5,906 nt of DNA from Hydrogenophaga sp. (GTDB lineage: Bacteria; Pseudomonadota; Gammaproteobacteria; Burkholderiales; Burkholderiaceae_C): assembly GCA_018335615.1 (NCBI GenBank), contig JAGXRS010000237.1, positions 1 to 5,906 of the forward strand. The letters run 5' to 3'. A program made the position numbers and the translations under genes. This document shows, piece by piece, positions 1 to 5,802 of this stretch. The notes beneath the pieces are model-generated. The model saw only the letters and a program-made list of their open reading frames with translations. It did no database searches and was not told the DNA's origin. How positions within the stretch are numbered: position 1 is the first letter of the stretch; every line of letters begins with the position of its first letter.

Positions 1-41
1 TCGGCAATGATTTTCTTAACACGTGCTTCGATATCGCTCAT
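1..41 (-). CDS. acpP: Acyl carrier protein AcpP, N-terminal fragment (cut by window edge)
   Basis: Reading leftwards from the ATG at 41 gives MSDIEARVKKIIA, the characteristic N-terminus of bacterial acyl carrier protein; the gene then leaves the window. ACP is the small acidic cytoplasmic protein that carries growing acyl chains on a phosphopantetheine arm; the modified serine (about residue 36 in the family) lies outside the window and cannot be checked. It follows fabG on the same strand after 116 bases, the classical fabD-fabG-acpP order. A purine-rich AGAGGG (46-51) four bases before the ATG is the likely ribosome binding site. A possible promoter of its own lies in the gap. Identification rests on 13 residues plus gene order, which together are quite specific. 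Confidence 0.9.
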   Translation of the reverse strand, partial: MSDIEARVKKIIA

Positions 42-45
42 AAGT

Positions 46-51
46 CCCTCT
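46..51 (-). promoter_or_regulatory. acpP ribosome binding site inside a small palindrome
   Basis: AGAGGG on the minus strand, four bases upstream of the acpP ATG, is the only Shine-Dalgarno-like stretch there. It overlaps the imperfectly spaced palindrome CCCTC-N-GAGGG (46-56). As RNA, this could form only a short four-pair hairpin with a three-base loop. Confidence 0.5.
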
Positions 52-76
52 GAGGGTGGTTGAAATACAGACCGTC

Positions 77-82
77 ATTTTA
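77..82 (-). promoter_or_regulatory. Candidate -10 box of an acpP-specific promoter
   Basis: TAAAAT on the minus strand matches the sigma-70 -10 consensus at five of six positions and would place a transcription start about 30 bases before the acpP ATG. No good -35 box is present at 16-18 bases upstream (the sequence there is near AGGGAA), so this is weak. An internal acpP promoter is known in E. coli and would suit the very high ACP demand, but here it is an inference. Confidence 0.3.
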
Positions 83-157
83 GCCCGCCGGGAAATCGCT
101 TCCCTCGGCTGCCCGCCGGACGGCTTTTGCGGCGTTGAGTCATCGTTTGCCGCGTGC

Positions 158-919
158 TCAGGACATGAACATGCCGCCGTTGACGTGCAGTTCCTGCCCC
201 GTCACGTAGCCCGCCTGCGGGCTCGCCAGATAAGCCACGGCGTGCGCAATGTCCGCTGGCTTGCCCAGATGGCCCAGGGGAATCTGGCCCAGCAGCGCCT
301 TTTGCTGCTCTTCGGGCAGCGAGGCCGTCATGTCGGTGTCGATGAAACCCGGGGCCACGCAGTTGACCGTGATGTGGCGACTGCCCAGCTCACGGGCCAG
401 CGCGCGCGTCATGCCCGCCACACCGGCCTTGGCGGCCGCGTAGTTGGCCTGTCCCGGGTTGCCGGCGGCGCCCACCACGCTGGTGATGCTGATGATGCGG
501 CCGTAGCGCTGCTTCATCATCGGGCGGATCACGGCGCGGCTCATGCGAAACACGGCCTTGAGGTTGGTGTCGAGCACGGCGTCCCAGTCGTCATCCTTGA
601 GACGCATGGCGAGCATGTCGCGCGTGATGCCTGCGTTGTTCACCAGCACCTGCAGGCCGCCGTGGGCCGTCACGATCTCGTCGATCAGCGCTTCGGCTGC
701 CTGGGCATCGTTCACGTCGAGCCGGGCACCCCGGCAACCCTCGGCCGCACCACTCACACCCTGCAGGGCCGCGCCGATGCGGGCAGCACCCTCGTCACTC
801 GTCGCGGTGCCGATCACGATCAGGCCGCGGGCGGTCAACTCATGAGCAATGGCCGCGCCAATGCCGCGCGACGCACCCGTGACCAGGGCCACCTGGCCCG
901 CCAGTTTCTGTTCAGACAT
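158..919 (-). CDS. fabG: 3-oxoacyl-ACP reductase FabG
   Basis: A 253-residue classical short-chain dehydrogenase that reduces 3-oxoacyl-ACP to 3-hydroxyacyl-ACP with NADPH, the first reductive step of each cytoplasmic fatty acid elongation cycle. Visible motifs are the cofactor-binding TGASRGIG (residues 14-21), NNAG (94-97), the structural N119, and the catalytic S147, Y160 and K164 in the YxxxK arrangement, with the same Ser-Tyr spacing of 13 as in E. coli FabG. The C-terminus GQELHVNGGMFMS is typical of FabG rather than of other SDR enzymes. It is about nine residues longer than the E. coli protein (244), mostly in the loop near residues 50-65 before the LDVND segment. The start is supported by AGAGGA (924-929) just upstream. 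It begins 15 bases after the fabD stop, so it is surely co-transcribed with fabD. Confidence 0.97.
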   Translation of the reverse strand: MSEQKLAGQVALVTGASRGIGAAIAHELTARGLIVIGTATSDEGAARIGAALQGVSGAAEGCRGARLDVNDAQAAEALIDEIVTAHGGLQVLVNNAGITRDMLAMRLKDDDWDAVLDTNLKAVFRMSRAVIRPMMKQRYGRIISITSVVGAAGNPGQANYAAAKAGVAGMTRALARELGSRHITVNCVAPGFIDTDMTASLPEEQQKALLGQIPLGHLGKPADIAHAVAYLASPQAGYVTGQELHVNGGMFMS

Positions 920-934
920 GTTTTCCTCTGTGCA

Positions 935-1885
935 TCAGGCCAGCAGGGCCTGGACGTCCGCCAGCGAGGCGGGATCAAAAAGGGCCGCGCCGGTCAGGGC
1001 CGGGTCGATGCGCTTGACCATGCCGGCCAGCACCTTGCCCGGGCCGCACTCCACCAGCGTGTCCACGCCGCGCGCCTGGATGGCCTGCACGCACTCCACC
1101 CAGCGCACGGGGCCGAAAGCCTGGCGAAACAGGGCATCGCGGATTGCATCGGGGTCGGTCTGCACGCGCACATCGATGTTGTTCACGACCGGGATCTGGG
1201 GTGCGGCCAGCACGGTGGCGGCCAGCTGCTCTTTCAGCTTCTCCGCCGCCGGCTTCATCAAGCTGGAGTGGAACGGTGCCGACACCGGCAGCGGCAACGC
1301 GCGCTTGGCGCCTGCGGCCTTGAGCATTTCGCAGGCCTTTTCGACCGCGGCCTTGCTGCCCGCGATCACGGTCTGGACCGGATCGTTGAAGTTGACGGCC
1401 TCCACCACCTCGGCGCTGCCCGGGCCAAACGTGGCCTGCGCCTCGGCGCAACCGGTGATGACGCGGCCCGCGTCCATGCCCAGGATGGCGGCCATGGCGC
1501 CCGTGCCCACCGGCACGGCCTCCTGCATGGCGGCGGCGCGAAAGCGCACCAGGGGCGCGGCCTGGGCCAGCGACAGCACGCCCGAGGCCACCAGAGCCGA
1601 ATACTCACCCAGCGAGTGGCCCGCCACCACGGACGGCAAGGACCCGCCTTCGGCGCGCCAGATGCGCCAGGCCACGACACCGGCCACCAGCATCACCGGC
1701 TGCGTGTTGGTGGTCAGCGCCAAGGCTTCCTTGGGGCCGCCGTGGATCAGCGCGCCCACGTCCTCGTTCAGCGCGTCAGAGGCCTCCTTCAGCGTTTCCA
1801 GCAGCACCGGATGATCGCCCCAGGCGTCCAGCATGCCCACGGCCTGCGAACCCTGGCCGGGAAAGACAAATGCAAAGTTCTTCAT
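935..1885 (-). CDS. fabD: Malonyl-CoA:ACP transacylase FabD
   Basis: A 316-residue cytoplasmic enzyme that transfers malonyl from CoA to acyl carrier protein, supplying the extender unit for chain initiation and elongation. The FabD hallmarks are all present: FVFPGQGSQ at residues 6-14, the nucleophile elbow GHSLGE (89-94) with catalytic S91, R116 in the position that binds the malonyl carboxylate, the catalytic H206 in SAPFHS (202-207), Q255 in FRQAFGPVRW, and ECGPGKVL (279-286). The length is close to the E. coli protein (309). The ATG at 1885 gives the standard N-terminus, although no strong Shine-Dalgarno sequence precedes it. The gene lies between fabH (81 bases upstream) and fabG (15 bases downstream) in the conserved fatty acid cluster. 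Nothing unusual is seen. Confidence 0.97.
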   Translation of the reverse strand: MKNFAFVFPGQGSQAVGMLDAWGDHPVLLETLKEASDALNEDVGALIHGGPKEALALTTNTQPVMLVAGVVAWRIWRAEGGSLPSVVAGHSLGEYSALVASGVLSLAQAAPLVRFRAAAMQEAVPVGTGAMAAILGMDAGRVITGCAEAQATFGPGSAEVVEAVNFNDPVQTVIAGSKAAVEKACEMLKAAGAKRALPLPVSAPFHSSLMKPAAEKLKEQLAATVLAAPQIPVVNNIDVRVQTDPDAIRDALFRQAFGPVRWVECVQAIQARGVDTLVECGPGKVLAGMVKRIDPALTGAALFDPASLADVQALLA

Positions 1886-1966
1886 GGATTGCTTGTTCTA
1901 AGACTTCTTGTTCAGAGAAAAACCGAGACAGCGTCAGCAGACACCCGGGAGAGAGGCCGTGCAGTC

Positions 1967-2944
1967 TCAGAAATCCAGCAGCACCGAACCCCAGGTGAAG
2001 CCGCCGCCCACGCCTTCGAGCATCAGGGTGTCGCCGCGCTTCACCTGCCCGGAACGTACCGCGTGGTCCAGCGCCAGCGGGATCGACGCCGCCGAGGTGT
2101 TGCCGTGCTGGTCCACGGTGACCACCACCTTTTCCATGGGCAGCTTCAGCTTGCGCGCCGTGCTCTGCATGATGCGGATGTTGGCCTGGTGCGGAATCAG
2201 CCAGTCGATGTCGGCGGCTTCCCGGCCGGCCTTGGCCAGCGTTGCACGCGCCGTGTCTTCCAGCACGCCCACGGCGAGCTTGAACACGGCCTGACCGTCC
2301 ATCTTGAGCAGCGGATCACCCAGGATCGCGCCACCCGACACATGGCCGGGCACGCACAAAATGCCGCTGTGCTTGCCGTCGGCGTGGATGTCGGTGGCGA
2401 GAATGCCAGGGATGTCGCTCGCTTCCACGACCACCGCACCCGCACCATCACCAAACAGCACACAGGTGGTGCGGTCGTTGAAATCCAGAATGCGGCTGAA
2501 CACCTCTGAACCCACCACCAGCGCCTTGCTGGCCGTGCCGGTGGCGATCAGCGAGTGCGCCACCGTGAGCGCGTAGATGAAGCCGCTGCACACCGCCTGC
2601 ACGTCGAAGACCGGGCAGCCAGCCATGCCGAGCTTGTGCTGCAGGATCGCGGCGGTGGACGGAAACACCATGTCGGGCGTGGAGGTCGCCACGATGATGA
2701 GGTCGATGTCTTGTGCCGCCACGCCGGCGGCCGACATGGCATGGCGGCAGGCATCGGCAGCCAGATCGCTGGCATACACGCCTTCGGCCGCGAAGTGCCG
2801 GGCCCGGATGCCGGTGCGCTCGACGATCCAGTCGTCGCTGGTTTCCACGCCGCGGCGGGCCAGCATGTCGACCATGTCGGCGTTGCTGAGGCGCCAGGGT
2901 GGCAGGCTGCTGCCGGTGCCGGTGATGCGGGCGAAGCGTGTCAT
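1967..2944 (-). CDS. fabH: 3-oxoacyl-ACP synthase III FabH
   Basis: A 325-residue condensing enzyme of the thiolase fold that joins acetyl-CoA with malonyl-ACP to give acetoacetyl-ACP, the initiating step of type II fatty acid synthesis. The catalytic triad is visible: C119 in QAVCSGF, H252 in PHQANIRI and N282 in QHGNTSAAS. The His-Asn spacing of 30 is the same as in E. coli FabH. TSDDWIVERTGI (35-46), including the tryptophan that contacts CoA in the family, and GDGAGAVVVE (165-174) are also typical. The C-terminal GVGGGFTWGS is the FabH signature. A few extra residues (about 28-33) precede the TSDDW motif compared with E. coli. The gene starts 21 bases after plsX ends, with only a weak ribosome binding site, so translational coupling or at least co-transcription with plsX is likely. 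Confidence 0.97.
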   Translation of the reverse strand: MTRFARITGTGSSLPPWRLSNADMVDMLARRGVETSDDWIVERTGIRARHFAAEGVYASDLAADACRHAMSAAGVAAQDIDLIIVATSTPDMVFPSTAAILQHKLGMAGCPVFDVQAVCSGFIYALTVAHSLIATGTASKALVVGSEVFSRILDFNDRTTCVLFGDGAGAVVVEASDIPGILATDIHADGKHSGILCVPGHVSGGAILGDPLLKMDGQAVFKLAVGVLEDTARATLAKAGREAADIDWLIPHQANIRIMQSTARKLKLPMEKVVVTVDQHGNTSAASIPLALDHAVRSGQVKRGDTLMLEGVGGGFTWGSVLLDF

Positions 2945-2965
2945 GCGGGGACGGTGTGAAGAAAC

Positions 2966-4021
2966 TCAGGGGGCAGAGATGCTGATCAGCTCGCTGGGCG
3001 CTGCCGCCGAGACGGGGGCAACGTGCTGGATGCGCTGGCGCACGTTGTCCAGCAAACGGTTGTGGGCCGCATCATAAGCCCGGCACAGCGCCTGCTCAAA
3101 AGCGAAGGCGTCGGCCGAGCCGTGGCTCTTGAACACCAGGCCCCGCAGCCCGAGCAGTGCCGCGCCGTTGTAGCGGCGGTGATCCACGCGTTTTTTAAAG
3201 GCAGATAGCACCGGATAAGCCACCATTGCGGCCGTTTTCGTGAGCATGTTGCGCGAGAACTCTTCACGAATGAAGCCGGCGATCATGGTAGCCAGCCCCT
3301 CGCTGGCTTTCAGCGCCACGTTGCCCACGAAGCCGTCGCACACCACGATATCGGTGGTGCCCTTGAAAATGTCGTCTCCCTCGACATTGCCGAAAAAGTT
3401 GATATCACCGCTGTTCGCCGCGTTTCTCAGCAAAATGCCGGCTTTTTTGATGACTTCGCTGCCTTTGATGACCTCCTCGCCCACATTGAGCAGGCCCACC
3501 GATGGCTCGTCGCGCCCGGTGGCCGCCGCCACTAGCGCCGAGGCCATCACGGCAAACTGCAGCAGGTGCTCGGCGGTGCAATCCACGTTGGCACCCAGGT
3601 CCAGCACGGTGGTGGCACCACCGCGGGCATTGGGCATCTGGGTGGCGATAGCAGGGCGATCGATGCCTTCCAGCGTCTTGAGCACGTAGCGGGCAATCGC
3701 CATCAAAGCGCCGGTGTTGCCCGCCGACACCGCGGCCTGGGCACGGCCGTCCTTCACCTGCGCGATGGCCACGCGCATGGACGAGTCCTTTTTGCGGCGC
3801 AGCGCCACCTCCACCGGGTCGTCCATCGTCACCACCTCGCTGGCAGGCACCACCGAGCAGCGGGGGTGATTCGCCACATGCGGCCAGGCCACGAAGGCGT
3901 CTGGTTTGCCCACCAGCAACAACTGGGCGGTCGGATGACTGGACAGAAACGCGGCACAGGCCGGCAGGGTCGCCGTCGGGCCCACATCTCCACCCATGCA
4001 ATCCACAGCGACGGTGATCAT
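2966..4021 (-). CDS. plsX: Phosphate acyltransferase PlsX
   Basis: A 351-residue protein that converts acyl-ACP plus inorganic phosphate into acyl-phosphate, the acyl donor used by PlsY to make lysophosphatidic acid. It is a peripheral, membrane-associated enzyme in known bacteria. Family signatures appear in order: VAVDCMGGDVGP near residues 4-15, SAGNTGALM (99-107), LDLGANVDC (140-148), LLNVGEE (177-183), CDGFVGNVALK (228-238) and YNGAALLGLRG (284-294), followed by KSHG. The ATG at 4021 is chosen over an in-frame ATG at 4057. It places the conserved VDCMGGD at the usual position and has GGGGAAG (4027-4033) just upstream, whereas the longer start would add 12 residues not seen in the family, right behind a terminator. 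The gene lies 21 bases before fabH. Its supply of transcript is probably limited by the terminator upstream. Confidence 0.96.
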   Translation of the reverse strand: MITVAVDCMGGDVGPTATLPACAAFLSSHPTAQLLLVGKPDAFVAWPHVANHPRCSVVPASEVVTMDDPVEVALRRKKDSSMRVAIAQVKDGRAQAAVSAGNTGALMAIARYVLKTLEGIDRPAIATQMPNARGGATTVLDLGANVDCTAEHLLQFAVMASALVAAATGRDEPSVGLLNVGEEVIKGSEVIKKAGILLRNAANSGDINFFGNVEGDDIFKGTTDIVVCDGFVGNVALKASEGLATMIAGFIREEFSRNMLTKTAAMVAYPVLSAFKKRVDHRRYNGAALLGLRGLVFKSHGSADAFAFEQALCRAYDAAHNRLLDNVRQRIQHVAPVSAAAPSELISISAP

Positions 4022-4026
4022 GTCAA

Positions 4027-4033
4027 CTTCCCC
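4027..4033 (-). promoter_or_regulatory. plsX ribosome binding site (decides the start)
   Basis: GGGGAAG on the minus strand lies five bases before the ATG at 4021. It supports this start over the in-frame ATG at 4057, which sits only five bases past the terminator T-tract and has no room for a site of its own. Confidence 0.65.
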
Positions 4034-4038
4034 GTGCA

Positions 4039-4053
4039 GGCACCAACGGTGCC
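4039..4053 (-). repeat. Hairpin between the terminator and the plsX ribosome binding site
   Basis: A perfect six-base-pair inverted repeat, GGCACC and GGTGCC with a three-base loop, ends five bases before the plsX Shine-Dalgarno sequence in the direction of transcription. It lacks a T-tract, so it is not a terminator. It could stabilise or expose the 5' end of the plsX message, or modulate ribosome access. The function is inferred only. Confidence 0.5.
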
Positions 4054-4062
4054 ACAAGAACG

Positions 4063-4089
4063 AAAAAAGCCCGCATGCAGCATGCGGGC
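4063..4089 (-). terminator. Rho-independent terminator between rpmF and plsX
   Basis: On the minus strand a perfect inverted repeat (4069-4089; arms GCCCGCATG and CATGCGGGC, extendable by one pair) is followed immediately by six T residues (4068-4063). This is the textbook form of an intrinsic terminator. It works in one direction only, because the other strand has no T-tract after the hairpin. It lies 67 bases after the rpmF stop and about 40 bases before the plsX start, inside a gene order usually read as one operon, so it may act as a partial terminator or attenuator. Confidence 0.88.
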
Positions 4090-4156
4090 CTGTGCCTGCT
4101 CAAGCTGACAACCCCCTGCCGCGACACCGCGAAGAGGCTTGCCGTGCGCCGTCAAC

Positions 4157-4339
4157 TCAGGCTTCGGACTTGTTTTTCAGCACTTGGCGGCCACGGTAGA
4201 AACCATTGGGGCTGATGTGGTGCCGCAGGTGCACTTCGCCGGTGGTGGGCTCCACGGCGATGCCGGGCACGTTCAAGGCGTTGTGCGAACGGTGCATGCC
4301 GCGCTTGGAAGGGGACTTTTTGTTCTGTTGAACAGCCAT
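4157..4339 (-). CDS. rpmF: 50S ribosomal protein L32 (bL32)
   Basis: A 60-residue basic protein of the large ribosomal subunit. The N-terminus MAVQQNKKSPSKRGMHRSH and the core GEVHLRHHISPNGFYRGRQV match the bL32 family closely, and the length is near the E. coli protein (57). It contains no cysteine, so it is the zinc-independent form rather than the version with a four-cysteine ribbon. The start is firm: AGGAG (4346-4350) lies six bases upstream. It follows yceD, as in many proteobacteria, but after a 197-base gap with a promoter candidate, and it is followed by a strong terminator. Together these suggest that rpmF can be made as its own short, abundant transcript. Confidence 0.97.
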   Translation of the reverse strand: MAVQQNKKSPSKRGMHRSHNALNVPGIAVEPTTGEVHLRHHISPNGFYRGRQVLKNKSEA

Positions 4340-4437
4340 GGTGAGCTCCTGAAATCGGTTGGGTCAAACGGGGTGGCATCAATGGGAGTGGCACATACGC
4401 CAGAACGCCCTATCAACCAACTGTGGAAACATTCAAC

Positions 4438-4451
4438 GCCTGCCCGCAGGC
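4438..4451 (-). repeat. Small hairpin in the rpmF leader
   Basis: The inverted repeat GCCTG and CAGGC around a four-base loop lies about 30 bases downstream of the expected start of the rpmF transcript. No T-tract follows, so it is not a terminator. It is the only clear stem I can see in the roughly 140-base leader. Confidence 0.4.
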
Positions 4452-4486
4452 ACAAGATGCAAGCAAGACTGGGCGCAAAGCCAAGC

Positions 4487-4492
4487 ATTATA
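4487..4492 (-). promoter_or_regulatory. rpmF promoter, perfect -10 box
   Basis: TATAAT on the minus strand is an exact match to the sigma-70 -10 consensus in an otherwise GC-rich gap between yceD and rpmF. The best -35 candidate at a 16-base spacing is CTGGCG, matching three of six positions. Transcription would start near 4480 and give a leader of about 140 bases before rpmF. The -10 box is strong, but the weak -35 keeps this a candidate. Confidence 0.5.
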
Positions 4493-4536
4493 GCCCGAAG
4501 CAGAAACACGCCAGCACAACGCTGCAGAAGCTGTGG

Positions 4537-5103
4537 CTACTTCTTCAGCCTGGCCAGGTCCGCGAAGGGGTTCGGACGCTGCGGCGCGTCGTCAGCCGCG
4601 TCAATGCCAGGGTCGGCCGCCTGCATCACCACGGGCACCGGGCAGGTGTCGTGCATGGGCACCAGCGGCATTGCCATCAGCAGCTCGTCTTCCAGCAGAT
4701 CGTGCAGGCTGGGCTGCGGCTCCAGTGCCAACAGATCTTCTTCGCAGTCGTCATCCAGCGCCGCCGCAGTGGCCTCGTCGGCAACAAAACGGAACCAGCG
4801 GTCCACCACCAGCGGCGTCTGCACCGGTCCCAGGCAGCGCTGGCAGGTCACGGGAATGGTGGTTTGCGCCTCCAGATGCAGCCAGGGGGCCGGGGCACCG
4901 CCGGTGGCGGCTGGCCGCATCTCACCACGAGCCGACCATTGCACCTGCAAATCGGGTGGCAAACCGTCGTGCGCCACCGCTTCGTTCGCCAGGCGCTCAA
5001 AACGCGCCAGCGGCTCGTCGGCCTGCAACGCGCCGTTTGCTTGCGCAAAGGCCCGCATGTCCAGCCGGTCGGCATTCCATGCCGGTTTGGGGTTTGCTTT
5101 CAT
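4537..5103 (-). CDS. yceD: YceD family protein (DUF177)
   Basis: A 188-residue protein of the DUF177/YceD family, which is linked by conserved gene order to rpmF and, in E. coli and plants, to accumulation of 23S rRNA. Its exact biochemical role is not settled. Diagnostic features are TCQRC (86-90) with the conserved CxxC pair, an acidic middle, LHDLLEDELLMAMPLVPMH (133-151) and the C-terminal RPNPFADLARLKK, which matches the family ending PNPFAxLAxLK. Further cysteines at 120 and 154 could join the CxxC pair in binding a metal, but this is speculation. The ATG at 5103 is the family-like start; reading further upstream in frame only runs antisense through the neighbouring maf gene. It is divergent from that gene, and the intervening 84 bases hold no strong Shine-Dalgarno sequence for yceD. 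Confidence 0.9.
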   Translation of the reverse strand: MKANPKPAWNADRLDMRAFAQANGALQADEPLARFERLANEAVAHDGLPPDLQVQWSARGEMRPAATGGAPAPWLHLEAQTTIPVTCQRCLGPVQTPLVVDRWFRFVADEATAAALDDDCEEDLLALEPQPSLHDLLEDELLMAMPLVPMHDTCPVPVVMQAADPGIDAADDAPQRPNPFADLARLKK

Positions 5104-5118
5104 GGCGGGAGTGTAAGG

Positions 5119-5141
5119 GCGATGCGATTGTTGGGCATCGC
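5119..5141. repeat. Inverted repeat in the divergent yceD / yceF gap
   Basis: GCGATGC and GCATCGC form a perfect seven-base inverted repeat with a nine-base spacer between the two divergent genes. It could be an operator or a leader hairpin; no clear promoter boxes were found around it. Confidence 0.4.
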
Positions 5142-5172
5142 GAGCGCCGACACCTGGGTCTTCCGGAAATCC

Positions 5173-5178
5173 GGGGAA
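5173..5178 (+). promoter_or_regulatory. Ribosome binding site of the Maf gene (decides the start)
   Basis: GGGGAA lies nine bases before the ATG at 5188 and supports that codon over the in-frame ATG at 5197, which would be too distant for efficient initiation. Confidence 0.5.
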
Positions 5179-5187
5179 AATAGCCCG

Positions 5188-5802
5188 ATGCCTTCCATGA
5201 ATCCCCTCTTCGCCGCGCCGTCCGGGCGCACGCTCATCCTGGGCTCCACGTCGGTGTACCGCCGAGAACTGCTCGGCCGCCTGCGCATTGCGTTCGATGT
5301 GGCAAGTCCGCAAGTGGACGAAACCCCGCGTGCGAACGAAAAGCCCGCCGACCTTGCCCTTCGCCTGGCCCTGGCCAAGGCCCGCGATGTGGCACAACAC
5401 CACCCGGCCGCCGTGGTGATCGGCAGCGACCAGGTGGCCGACCTGCACGGCGAACCGCTCGGCAAGCCCGGCACGCATGAACGCGCCGTGGCACAGCTGC
5501 AGCGCATGCGTGGGCAAACCGTCGTGTTTCAGACCGCACTGGCGGTGGTCTGCCTGGACAGCGGCTTTGAGCAAAGCGACCTCGCCGCCGTGCGCGTGGT
5601 GTTCCGCGACTTGAGCGACGACGAGATAGAGCGCTACCTGCGCGCCGAGCAACCGTACGACTGCGCCGGCAGCGCCAAAAGCGAAGGCCTGGGCATTGCG
5701 CTGCTGGAACGCATCGACAACGACGATCCCACCGCACTCGTGGGCCTCCCCCTGATCCGCACCTGCCAGCTCATTCGCGCTGCCGGCGTGGCCGTGCTGT
5801 GA
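5188..5802 (+). CDS. yceF: Maf family nucleotide pyrophosphatase, YceF type
   Basis: A 204-residue Maf/HAM1-fold enzyme. The YceF branch hydrolyses m7GTP and related modified nucleotides to the monophosphate and pyrophosphate, probably keeping them out of nucleic acids. Motifs in order: LGSTSVYRRELL (18-29, the nucleotide-binding N-terminal loop), VDETPR (43-48), IGSDQV (78-83) with the catalytic-type D81, GKP (92-94), CAGSAKSEG (159-167) and LVGLPLIRTCQL (184-195). The CAGSxKSEGxGI and DETPR forms fit YceF rather than the dTTP/UTP-specific YhdE branch. It is divergent from yceD-rpmF-plsX, the same arrangement as E. coli yceF. Its TGA overlaps the next gene's probable GTG start, so the two are likely co-transcribed and coupled. 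About ten residues precede the family core. Confidence 0.93.
   Translation: MPSMNPLFAAPSGRTLILGSTSVYRRELLGRLRIAFDVASPQVDETPRANEKPADLALRLALAKARDVAQHHPAAVVIGSDQVADLHGEPLGKPGTHERAVAQLQRMRGQTVVFQTALAVVCLDSGFEQSDLAAVRVVFRDLSDDEIERYLRAEQPYDCAGSAKSEGLGIALLERIDNDDPTALVGLPLIRTCQLIRAAGVAVL

Noticed and set aside
1918..1948. Hairpin of five pairs (one G-U) followed by five T residues on the minus strand in the fabH-fabD gap.
   Set aside because: The stem is short with a 16-base loop, so it is a poor terminator. It also lies between two genes expected to be co-transcribed. It is worth a glance in RNA-seq but not supported as a feature.
56..2509. An 817-codon open frame on the plus strand, antisense to fabG, fabD and most of fabH.
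   Set aside because: It is in codon register with all three genes, where stops arise only from sense TTA, CTA or TCA codons, which are rare in GC-rich genes; it ends at a TCA serine codon in fabH. The translated product is rich in His, Arg, Ala and Gly with no recognisable domain, while the minus strand carries full catalytic motifs.
4022..4057. A 12-residue N-terminal extension of plsX from the ATG at 4057.
   Set aside because: The extension is not family-like, would begin just after the terminator T-tract, and competes with a start at 4021 that has a good ribosome binding site.
158..4339. fabG, fabD, fabH, plsX and rpmF all fall in the same minus-strand reading frame.
   Set aside because: A one-in-about-eighty coincidence. 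Each gene has its own stop and start with untranslated bases between, so there is no sign of fusion or read-through.
4501..4530. A sigma-54-like TGGC / TGC pair upstream of rpmF.
   Set aside because: The spacing between the GG and GC elements is one base short of the consensus, and a perfect sigma-70 -10 box lies just downstream.
4423..5187. Upstream extension of the Maf reading frame into the yceD region.
   Set aside because: It runs antisense through yceD and lacks family similarity. The ATG at 5188 has a ribosome binding site and gives the expected length.
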